From positions 1-14,754 of the forward strand of contig JACQZD010000010.1 in NCBI GenBank assembly GCA_016207865.1: a stretch of DNA of 14,754 nucleotides, read 5' to 3'. The DNA comes from Nitrospirota bacterium (lineage in GTDB: Bacteria; Nitrospirota; Thermodesulfovibrionia; UBA6902; DSMQ01). The notes beneath the pieces were generated by a model. It saw only the letters and a program-made list of their open reading frames with translations. It ran no database searches and was not told where the DNA came from. A program made the translations under genes and the position numbers. Below, piece after piece: positions 6,477 to 12,598 of this stretch. How positions within the stretch are numbered: position 1 is the first letter of the stretch; each line of letters begins with the position of its first letter.

Positions 6477-6530
6477 TTGTTTTTGAAGCGATTAAGTGAT
6501 ATAATTGTATCAATTAGTGAAGCGATTAAG
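6477..6530 (+). promoter_or_regulatory. Fic gene promoter with two direct repeats (putative operator)
   Basis: TTGTTT (6477-6482), a 17-nt spacer and TATAAT (6500-6505) form a good promoter for the Fic gene. A perfect 13-bp repeat TGAAGCGATTAAG lies in the spacer (6484-6496) and again just past the expected start (6518-6530), offset 34 bp. Between them is TAATTG-TAT-CAATTA (6502-6516). A protein bound there would block polymerase; the Fic protein's own C-terminal winged-helix-like region is the obvious candidate. Confidence 0.6.
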
Positions 6531-6556
6531 GGGTCTTACCGTTTCAGGAAAGATTA

Positions 6557-7684
6557 ATGAAATATATATGGCAATGTAATTCTTGGCCCAAATTTACATG
6601 GGATAGTAATTCCTTGTTGTCTCTTTTAGGGCAGGCTCGGCTTGTGCAGGGAAATCTTCTGGGACGTGTTAAACGTCTCGGCTTTAAGCTTGGCGAAGAG
6701 GCGCAGACGGATATCCTTACTGAGGAAGCCATTAAAACTGCCGCGATTGAAGGAGAACGTTTAAATCCTCAAATGGTCCGTTCATCAGTTGCAAGGCATT
6801 TGGGGCTCCCGGCGGCAGGTTTGGTTACGGCCACCCGATCAGTGGACGGTTTAGTTGAAGTTATTTTAGATGCGACACAAAATTACGATAAGGCTCTTTC
6901 TGCTGATAGATTAAAAGGGTGGCACGCCGCGCTTTTTCCTTCGGGGCATTCAGGCCTTCATAAAATCCGGGTCGGCCGGTGGCGCGGGAAAGAGCCGATG
7001 CGTGTTGTATCCGGGCCAGTAGGGCGTGAAAAAATTCATTTTGAAGCGCCTCCGGGAGAAGCGGTCGAAGCTGAGATGCAAAATTTTTTCCGCTGGTGGC
7101 GATCAAGTCTCAAGACAACGGATGGTCTTTTACGTGCCGGAATTGTGCATTTTTATTTTGTGGCCATTCACCCGTTTGAAGACGGAAACGGCCGCATTGC
7201 CAGGGCCTTGACAGATATGTCCCTTGCTCAGGATGAAAAACTCACGACCCGTTATTACAGCCTTTCGTCGCAGATCATGGAAGAAAGAGATGAATATTAT
7301 AATATTCTTGAAAAATGTTCAAAGAGTGACAGCACAGACCTGACAACGTGGCTTGTTTGGTTTCTGAGATGTTTTCAGCGCGCCGTTCAGAGATCTGATA
7401 AAATTATCGGTAATGTTTTAGCCAAGGCGGATTTTTGGCAAAAACACGCTCAGACAGAACTTAACGAACGCCAGAAAAAAGTGCTAAACCGAATTTTAGA
7501 GGCAGGCCCTGGAAATTTTAAAGGCGGTTTAACGACGCGTAAATACGTAAGCATTACAAAAGTCAGCAGGGCTACGGCATTTCGCGAGATTTCAGATATG
7601 CTTGACAAGAAAATATTGCGTCAATTGCCCGGTAAGGGCCGCAGTGTCCACTATGATTTAATCTGGCCGGGTATAGACAAGTAA
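6557..7684 (+). CDS. Fic family AMP-transferase with DUF4172-type N-terminus
   Basis: Fic enzymes transfer AMP (or another nucleotide phosphate) to hydroxyl groups of target proteins. This 375-aa cytoplasmic protein has the full active-site motif HPFEDGNGRIAR (205-216), including the catalytic His and the Gly/Asn/Arg nucleotide-binding residues. The N-terminus (MKYIWQ..SWPKFTWD) is DUF4172-like. TAAIEG (61-66) fits the [S/T]xxxE[G/N] inhibitory helix, so it is a class II, self-inhibited Fic whose Glu65 would hold the site off. The C-terminal part (about 300-370) with RQKKVLNRIL and VSRATAFREISDML looks like a winged helix, suggesting DNA binding. The ATG has AGGAAA 7 nt upstream. No separate antitoxin gene is adjacent, in keeping with a built-in inhibitor. 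The target is unknown. Confidence 0.92.
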   Translation: MKYIWQCNSWPKFTWDSNSLLSLLGQARLVQGNLLGRVKRLGFKLGEEAQTDILTEEAIKTAAIEGERLNPQMVRSSVARHLGLPAAGLVTATRSVDGLVEVILDATQNYDKALSADRLKGWHAALFPSGHSGLHKIRVGRWRGKEPMRVVSGPVGREKIHFEAPPGEAVEAEMQNFFRWWRSSLKTTDGLLRAGIVHFYFVAIHPFEDGNGRIARALTDMSLAQDEKLTTRYYSLSSQIMEERDEYYNILEKCSKSDSTDLTTWLVWFLRCFQRAVQRSDKIIGNVLAKADFWQKHAQTELNERQKKVLNRILEAGPGNFKGGLTTRKYVSITKVSRATAFREISDMLDKKILRQLPGKGRSVHYDLIWPGIDK

Positions 7685-7728
7685 AAATCAGTGCAAACAA
7701 AGGAAATTAGGGAAATTCAATCAGCAAA

Positions 7729-7777
7729 GTTGACAACCACTTGATAAATGTCAACTATATTGCAATAATGTTGACAT
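7729..7777. promoter_or_regulatory. Three alternating TTGACA half-sites (putative operator)
   Basis: GTTGACA (7729-7735), TGTCAAC (7749-7755) and GTTGACA (7771 region, 7770-7776) alternate in orientation at about two-helical-turn spacing. The latter two form a perfect 8-bp-arm palindrome ATGTCAAC-N14-GTTGACAT (7748-7777). This is typical of a cooperative dimeric regulator or recombinase. A correctly spaced -10 was not found, so I do not call a promoter. The remainder of the 7685-8056 gap holds only gene remnants. Confidence 0.45.
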
Positions 7778-7809
7778 CTTAATTTAAAACAAATTGGTAA
7801 CATGTGTAG

Positions 7810-7899
7810 ATAAAAAAATATATAACTCGGACTGTTAAAGGCAAAAAATACGGCAGGATGTTTGTTTACAGAAAATATTTGAATCTATTTGAGAAATAA
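7810..7899 (+). pseudogene. C-terminal remnant of an unidentified gene
   Basis: A 29-codon frame between TAG (7807-7809) and TAA (7897-7899) reads like the end of a real protein: ...TRTVKGKKYGRMFVYRKYL NLFEK. It has no start and ends 2 nt before the ATG of the helicase remnant, the spacing expected of an operon junction. I do not recognise the family with confidence; it may be from a restriction or defence gene. Evidence is the coding-like composition and position only. Confidence 0.3.
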
Positions 7900-7901
7900 A
7901 T

Positions 7902-8072
7902 ATGCCGAGAATTTTTGATAACATTGAGCAATCATTACTCCCCGCATTGCGGGAAACCATACAAGTTTCAAACCGCGCTGATTTTTGTGTAGGGGATTTT
8001 AATCTGAGGGGATGGGAACAGTTACGATATCAAATACCGCATAAGAGAGGTAGACTTTGGCTACTAATTTAA
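7902..8072 (+). pseudogene. N-terminal remnant of a PLD-domain SNF2-type helicase
   Basis: Starting at ATG 7902, the first 41 or so codons (MPRIFDNIEQSLLPALRET, NRADFCVGDFNLRGWEQL) match, from memory, the conserved start of large helicases with an N-terminal phospholipase-D-like domain found in defence islands. The match ends near residue 41; the frame then runs 15 unrelated codons to TAA (8070-8072). A full gene would be around 900 aa or more, so over 95% is missing. The tail overlaps the TTG start of the next gene by 16 nt, and so supplies its ribosome site. Confidence 0.6.
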
Positions 8073-10237
8073 AAATAAAAGTCGCTAACCTTATTTTTAA
8101 AATACTGACATGGTGTATGGTATCTGTAATACAGCTACGCAAATTTGGTGCGCATACAAGTTGTTATGCAATAACAATTCTTGGGGTAATTATTGCTGCT
8201 GGTTTTTTTTGTCCTGTAGTACAAGGGAAAATAAGAGAATACAAAAACTTCGATACAATCTTTATTGCTGCTGGTGGATTGATTGGAACTATGCTCGCCT
8301 TGGTATTTTCACTTTCTATTATTCCTATCCAACGTGCAGTGGAAAGCTTTACACCTTCGGTAACAAGGCTTTATAGGATAGATTATGTTACACAGATTAT
8401 CTTTATTACTTTGGCATTATTCTGTCTATTTTCTTTTATTATGGCTGTTGATGGTGTTTTGGGTCTGCCAGATTCAATATTGCTGTCTTTAGAGATGTTT
8501 TTTATTGCTGTTTCCCTAGACATGCTTCGTTGGCATCATAGAAGAGTTACTAAACTACTTGAGCCCAGCAATGCTATACATCGTCTGTCAGAGCAAATTA
8601 AGAAATATATTGATAAATCTCAGAATAGATTAGCTCGTTTGGCAAAAATCCAAAGGTTCTTTTTATCAGCAGAGCAAAAGACTAACCAATCACAAGAACA
8701 AATAGAAACTGCTTTATATGCGGTGCTACCGAAATATCATATTACTGTAAATACATGGATTGGAGAGTTAGCAGAAATTACACAAAAAGCTATGAGTGCA
8801 GGGAATATCAATACAGCAAGTCTTGCTATCTCCGCGATAACCAAATTAGCCTGTCACTATATTAATTGCCGAAAAGATAATCTTATTTTGATTCCTACGG
8901 CAGATTTTATGGCTACTGATAGCGATATTAATAAGGTGCTGACTCCAATTTATGAGCATTTCAAAGACATCAACAGGAATGCTGTAGCACTCAAGGCTGA
9001 AACAACCTCCATTCATGTAGTAAGGGCAATGGGGGAAATTATTAACTGCACAACTAATCTTAAAGCTCGTGCTTTTCGTAACAACTCAGCACCCATAACT
9101 TACTTACCTATTGGATATTTAAAAGAATTTATATTAATAGCTCAAAGAAATGGTTTGGATGATGTTGCTTTGGAAGGAAGTAGAGAGATACTCAATATTG
9201 CAATAAATGCACCAGATAATGTCCAGATTACAGCTGTTCATCTTCCTGCTATTGAAAACATGTATAAAATTGTTCTAAATTTTCTGATTTCTAATAAGAT
9301 TCCTCTTGCAAACGTAACATTAAACGACATATTAACACTTTTACAACATCTGTCAGGACGAAAACACTTTCAATTTGTAAAAATTCTACAGGATACTATG
9401 GAGAAAATAGAGACATTAGTACCTTTTGCAATAGCGCACGAAAAGACTTTTGGCTCACCTTTTATCGGGTTGCCAATCGCTCCTCCTTATGATTTGTCAA
9501 ATTCCATGTCAATTGGATATTTGGTTGAGCAGGCTACATCACATATTGAGAGGGATAAAAGTAAAGGATGGGTCAATCCGTATGGACAATTTATGGAAAT
9601 AAACGAAGTTATATACCGCCACTTTCGAAATCTTGCAGAGAAGGTTGATTTTGGAACAAGTTTTCTCTTATGGCACATTATCCAAACCATCAAGCATATT
9701 GCTCGTGTCTACTTGTCTATCTTGCAAAAACCGGAACCCGACAATTATGAAAACATTCCAAAACTTATTGGGCAAATCCTATGGTACGAAGCTTTTTTCT
9801 GGGTAGTTTTTTCAAAAGCTACAAATATTGATAAGCGTCACGCTGATGAAGCCTGTGACGTCCTTGCTTGGATAGTAATGTCTTTTTACGATAATGGACA
9901 TTTAGATGTTGATATGGAATTTGTGAAGACAAGCACTGGTAATATTGTTTCTATAATGAATTCGTATAGCAAAACATGTAAAGATCCTAACCCGTACGAT
10001 GTAGCTGATTTCCTAATTTCTCTTTGGCTTATTCGCCTCTTTGCTGAAGCTAAAAAAAATACAACATTAATAAAAATAATTGATGAAAAAATTGCAAAAC
10101 CAAAAATGTTTTCTGACGATAAATGGCGGAAAGTCCTTGAAGCTTTTGGAGTTAGAAAGGAACAATTAAATGGAAGGTTGTCTGAATCTGACCGCTTTTA
10201 TTCAGAAGAAGATGCAACAAGTCTTTTGCAAAGCTAA
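8057..10237 (+). CDS. Four-helix membrane protein with large cytoplasmic domain (DUF2254-like N-terminus)
   Basis: This 726-aa protein has four predicted helices (about 36-55, 66-89, 111-131, 139-157) followed by roughly 560 soluble, largely helical residues with no motif I can name. The segment ALVFSLSIIPIQRAVESFTPSVTRLY resembles the hairpin after helix 2 in DUF2254 membrane proteins; the match is from memory and partial. The start is TTG 8057 with AGAGAGG about 6 nt upstream; an internal ATG (residue 21) lacks such a site. The gene is markedly more AT-rich than the flanks and uses many A/T-ending codons, suggesting transfer. It lies 4 nt before a DUF6933-like gene, so the two probably work together. 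Possible roles are envelope sensing or abortive infection, but no function can be assigned from sequence. Confidence 0.8.
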   Translation: MATNLKIKVANLIFKILTWCMVSVIQLRKFGAHTSCYAITILGVIIAAGFFCPVVQGKIREYKNFDTIFIAAGGLIGTMLALVFSLSIIPIQRAVESFTPSVTRLYRIDYVTQIIFITLALFCLFSFIMAVDGVLGLPDSILLSLEMFFIAVSLDMLRWHHRRVTKLLEPSNAIHRLSEQIKKYIDKSQNRLARLAKIQRFFLSAEQKTNQSQEQIETALYAVLPKYHITVNTWIGELAEITQKAMSAGNINTASLAISAITKLACHYINCRKDNLILIPTADFMATDSDINKVLTPIYEHFKDINRNAVALKAETTSIHVVRAMGEIINCTTNLKARAFRNNSAPITYLPIGYLKEFILIAQRNGLDDVALEGSREILNIAINAPDNVQITAVHLPAIENMYKIVLNFLISNKIPLANVTLNDILTLLQHLSGRKHFQFVKILQDTMEKIETLVPFAIAHEKTFGSPFIGLPIAPPYDLSNSMSIGYLVEQATSHIERDKSKGWVNPYGQFMEINEVIYRHFRNLAEKVDFGTSFLLWHIIQTIKHIARVYLSILQKPEPDNYENIPKLIGQILWYEAFFWVVFSKATNIDKRHADEACDVLAWIVMSFYDNGHLDVDMEFVKTSTGNIVSIMNSYSKTCKDPNPYDVADFLISLWLIRLFAEAKKNTTLIKIIDEKIAKPKMFSDDKWRKVLEAFGVRKEQLNGRLSESDRFYSEEDATSLLQS

Positions 10238-10241
10238 TATC

Positions 10242-10748
10242 ATGAGAATAATTCATTGCACAAAAAAACTTCTTAAGGAAATAGAGGCCGTTCCTATTGA
10301 GTTTGACAGAAATGTATCTGCTTTGGAGGGGATGGGGAACTGGTATGCAAACTTGATAAGGATAGATAGAAGAAAATGCATAATTTTTACTAACGAGAAA
10401 ACTCTGTATACATTTCTTATTCCAAAGGTCGTAAAAAATAATCTGAAGAATATTGGGCATGAGTTTCTCACGCATCTTACATTTAATCTGCAAAGCGAAG
10501 GCTTCGGCATTGAGATAATACACCGCATACAACAAGAGTATAAAGAGATACGTTTTGCAAAAACCGCCAATAGAAGCGTGCTTGGGTCCATGAATGACCT
10601 TGCCTTTCTTTATGAATGTAGGATTATGGATTCAGGAGGAATTGATAATATGAAAATTCTTGCAATCAATCAGGAGACAAACAGAACGCCGATGGGAGCG
10701 CTTAAAGATGTATTTCCTATAAAAGCTTTGAAGAACTTATTGCTGTAG
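10242..10748 (+). CDS. DUF6933-like conserved hypothetical protein
   Basis: This 168-aa soluble protein starts MRIIHCTKKLLKEI at ATG 10242, four nt after the stop of the membrane protein gene; an in-frame ATG 72 nt upstream lies inside that gene and is less likely. Recognisable family features, from memory of DUF6933 proteins, are GNWYANLIRIDRRKCIIFTN (near 30-52), TLYTFLIP, KEIRFAKTANRSVLGSMNDL and TPMGALKDVFPIKALKNLL at the end. No catalytic motif is known to me for this family. The tight spacing argues for co-translation with the 726-aa membrane protein. The same frame continues coding-like after the TAG to a second TAG at 10839-10841. Confidence 0.8.
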   Translation: MRIIHCTKKLLKEIEAVPIEFDRNVSALEGMGNWYANLIRIDRRKCIIFTNEKTLYTFLIPKVVKNNLKNIGHEFLTHLTFNLQSEGFGIEIIHRIQQEYKEIRFAKTANRSVLGSMNDLAFLYECRIMDSGGIDNMKILAINQETNRTPMGALKDVFPIKALKNLLL

Positions 10749-10841
10749 CCTATTTGGATTACAGAGTTTGAGGCGGTTGTTGATGATTTTAAGGAAGTGT
10801 TGCAGTTGATTGAGACAGATGGAGAAGAATTGATTCAATAG
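10749..10841 (+). other. Coding-like tail after the TAG stop
   Basis: In frame with the DUF6933-like gene, 30 further codons (PIWITEFEAVVDDFKEVL..., ending GEELIQ) run to a second TAG. The acidic, helical composition looks like protein. It may be a remnant of a lost gene, or the stop at 10746-10748 may be a recent mutation or a recoded stop. I cannot tell which. Confidence 0.3.
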
Positions 10842-10875
10842 TTGCACAATGTAACACAATGTGTTATTATGTGTT
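10842..10875 (+). promoter_or_regulatory. Toxin-antitoxin promoter with overlapping operator
   Basis: TTGCAC (10842-10847), a 17-nt spacer and TATTAT (10865-10870) form a promoter. Over it lies the palindrome AACACA-A-TGTGTT (10853-10865). CACAATGT repeats at 10845-10852 and 10855-10862, and TGTGTT repeats at 10860-10865 and 10870-10875, each offset exactly 10 bp. One-turn half-site spacing is what ribbon-helix-helix dimers use, so the antitoxin downstream probably autorepresses here. Confidence 0.7.
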
Positions 10876-10891
10876 AAAAGGAGGTGCGGCA

Positions 10892-11155
10892 ATGAGCACA
10901 ACGTTAACTATAAGGATAGATGAACAGACAAAGAAAAAGCTGGACCATCTTGCAGCGGCTACGGCGCGGTCAAAATCCTATCTTGTATCCAGCGCAATCA
11001 AGGGATTTGTTGAGGTTAATGAATGGCAGATACAGGCGATAAAAGGAGCAGTTAAAAAGGCTGACCGGCCTGATGCGAAATTCATTGACCACGAAGAAGT
11101 AGCAGCGTGGCTTGACTCGTGGGGCGCAAAAAATAAGAAGAAGCCCCCAAGATGA
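10892..11155 (+). CDS. CopG/ribbon-helix-helix antitoxin
   Basis: This 87-aa protein has a ribbon-helix-helix N-terminus (STTLTIRIDEQTKKKLDHLAAA, then RSKSYLVSSAIKGFV), the DNA-binding fold of ParD/CopG antitoxins. The C-terminal half (ADRPDAKFIDHEEVAAWLDSWG) is the usual toxin-binding region. I choose ATG 10892, preceded by AAGGAGGTG, over the upstream ATG at 10859, which lies within the promoter. It should neutralise the ParE-like toxin encoded by the overlapping next gene and, with it, repress the operator at 10842-10875. Confidence 0.93.
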   Translation: MSTTLTIRIDEQTKKKLDHLAAATARSKSYLVSSAIKGFVEVNEWQIQAIKGAVKKADRPDAKFIDHEEVAAWLDSWGAKNKKKPPR

Positions 11156-11436
11156 AAATAAAATGGTTAAGCGATGCGGTTGACGATCTTATAGCAATAT
11201 CTGGTTACATTGCAAATGATAATCCAAACGCTGCCCGAAACGTTGCAGAGCGTATTAAGGATAGCGTTAACAGCCTTAGCGAACATCAGGGCATAGGAAG
11301 AGCAGGAAGAGTGGAAGGGACTCGTGAGCTTGTTGTTTCCGGCCTTCCCTACATTATTCCCTACCGCGTAAAAAACAATGTTGTAGAAATTCTTCGCGTT
11401 TTGCATGGAGCCAGAACATGGCCGGAAGAGTTATGA
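11152..11436 (+). CDS. RelE/ParE family toxin
   Basis: This 94-aa protein matches the compact ParE/RelE fold: KIKWLSDAVDDLIAISGYIANDNPNAA at the start (helical hairpin), GRAGRVEGTRELVV in the middle, and YIIPYRVKNNVVEILRVLHGARTWP at the end. Its ATG overlaps the antitoxin TGA (ATGA), giving translational coupling. ParE members poison DNA gyrase and RelE members cut mRNA on the ribosome; sequence alone does not decide, though pairing with a CopG-type antitoxin favours ParE. The gene ends 8 nt from the convergent epimerase gene, with no terminator visible between. Confidence 0.93.
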   Translation: MKIKWLSDAVDDLIAISGYIANDNPNAARNVAERIKDSVNSLSEHQGIGRAGRVEGTRELVVSGLPYIIPYRVKNNVVEILRVLHGARTWPEEL

Positions 11437-11444
11437 GTAAACTG

Positions 11445-12419
11445 CTAAGCCTTCCACTTCAAACTTTTTAAAAACTTCTTATTCTCCAGAAACCATTTGA
11501 CCGTATTTTCTATGCCTTTTTCAAGAGGCATCTTCGGTTTCCAGCCCAGCATTTTCTTAGCCTTTTCTATATGCGCCCAGGTGGCAGTGACGTCGGCAGG
11601 GTGCATCTTCAGCCTTTTAATTTCTGCTTTTTTGCCAAGATTTTTTTCAAGAAGCCCGATTACATAATTGAGTTTGACAGGGTGGTCGCTGCCCAGATTG
11701 ATTATTTCATAGCCTTTGGTTTTCAAGGCCCTTATGGTGCCGTCGGCAATATCGTCAATGTATGTGAAGTCCCTGGTCTGTGTTCCGTCTCCAAAGAGAG
11801 GAATCGGCTTGCCTGCATCCATATTTTTTACAAACTTAAAGATGCTCATGTCAGGCCTGCCTGCAGGCCCATACACGGTGAAGTATCTTACTATGGTTAT
11901 ATCAAGGCCGTAGAGGTAGTGATATGCGTGGCATAAGGCCTCAGCGCCTTTTTTTGTGGCGGAATAAGGGGCCAGAGGCGTATCGGTTTTTGAGGTCTCC
12001 TTAAACGGCATGTCCAGCGATGCATAAAGGCTTGAGGTTGATGCAAGGATGAATTTTTTGACCTTGTAATCTTTACAGCACTCAAGGAGATTCAGCGTGC
12101 CTTTTGTATTTGTATCAAGATATACCCAGGGGTTTTCTACTGACGCCCTTACGCCGGCCCTTGCCGCCAGGTTAATAACGGCGTCTATTTTGTTTTCCTG
12201 AAAAATTTTTCTGGTTTTTTTGTAATCGCCGATGTCAACTTTGTAAAATTTAAAATTCGGATATTTTTTTAATATGCCGAGCCGCCATATTTTGAGCGCA
12301 GGGTCGTAGTAATTATTTATGTTGTCAATTCCGATAACTTTCTTATTCTTTTCAAGCAGGAACTGGGAAACCTTCCACCCTATAAAACCCGCGCATCCTG
12401 TGACAACAATATTTTTCAT
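11445..12419 (-). CDS. NAD-dependent nucleotide-sugar epimerase (UDP-glucuronate 4-epimerase-like)
   Basis: This 324-aa extended short-chain dehydrogenase has the Rossmann motif GCAGFIG (8-14), an acidic residue in GIDNIN (30-35) that fits NAD binding, STSS (127-130) and the catalytic YSATK (Y152, K156). DNINNYYDPALK and AGVRASVENP are characteristic of UDP-glucuronate 4-epimerases (LspL/Cap1J type), as is GKPIPLFGDGTQTRDFTYIDD. It should interconvert UDP-GlcA and UDP-GalA or a related uronic sugar for surface polysaccharide. ATG 12419 is preceded by AAGGAT. It lies downstream of a UDP-sugar dehydrogenase that could supply its substrate or act in parallel. The exact sugar is not certain. Confidence 0.88.
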   Translation of the reverse strand: MKNIVVTGCAGFIGWKVSQFLLEKNKKVIGIDNINNYYDPALKIWRLGILKKYPNFKFYKVDIGDYKKTRKIFQENKIDAVINLAARAGVRASVENPWVYLDTNTKGTLNLLECCKDYKVKKFILASTSSLYASLDMPFKETSKTDTPLAPYSATKKGAEALCHAYHYLYGLDITIVRYFTVYGPAGRPDMSIFKFVKNMDAGKPIPLFGDGTQTRDFTYIDDIADGTIRALKTKGYEIINLGSDHPVKLNYVIGLLEKNLGKKAEIKRLKMHPADVTATWAHIEKAKKMLGWKPKMPLEKGIENTVKWFLENKKFLKSLKWKA

Positions 12420-12443
12420 GATTAAATATCCTTTTTTTAGTTT

Positions 12444-12457
12444 CTACTAACTACTAA
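12444..12457. repeat. Two heptanucleotide units
   Basis: CTACTAA is repeated twice in tandem with a 7-bp period, beside the palindromic repeat. It matches in style the heptanucleotide tracts near serS. Confidence 0.3.
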
Positions 12458-12487
12458 TTCCATTTTGCAATCAAGATGACACCTTAT

Positions 12488-12560
12488 GTCATTCCGGCTT
12501 GTCCGGAATCTTTCTTGGTTTTCAGAAGGATTCCCGACGCGCTCCGCTTGCGGGAATGAC
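12488..12560. repeat. Intergenic palindromic repeat (second copy of the family)
   Basis: Outer arms GTCAT (12488-12492) and ATGAC (12556-12560) enclose hairpins ATTCCGG-CTTGT-CCGGAAT (12491-12509) and ATTCCCG...CGGGAAT (12530-12557). The design equals the core of the MITE-like element at 4661-4729, but the CAGGCTGTTGAAAAA ends are missing. It fills most of the gap between two minus-strand sugar genes and may act as a transcript stabiliser or bidirectional terminator. Confidence 0.6.
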
Positions 12561-12598
12561 GACTTAAACACTTAATGGAATACTTACTATTTCTTTTT

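Noticed and set aside
7730..7761. TTGACA at 7730 as a -35 of a consensus promoter
   Set aside because: The nearest -10-like TATATT (7756-7761) is 20 nt away, too far; the half-site pattern explains the motif better.
8110..8376. 88-codon plus-strand open frame starting MVYGICNTATQ
   Set aside because: Alternate-frame reading of the membrane-helix region of the 726-aa gene; Cys/Trp-rich and implausible as a protein.
10152..10591. Two minus-strand open frames of 112-127 codons
   Set aside because: Antisense to the DUF6933-like gene, which has clear family features on the plus strand.
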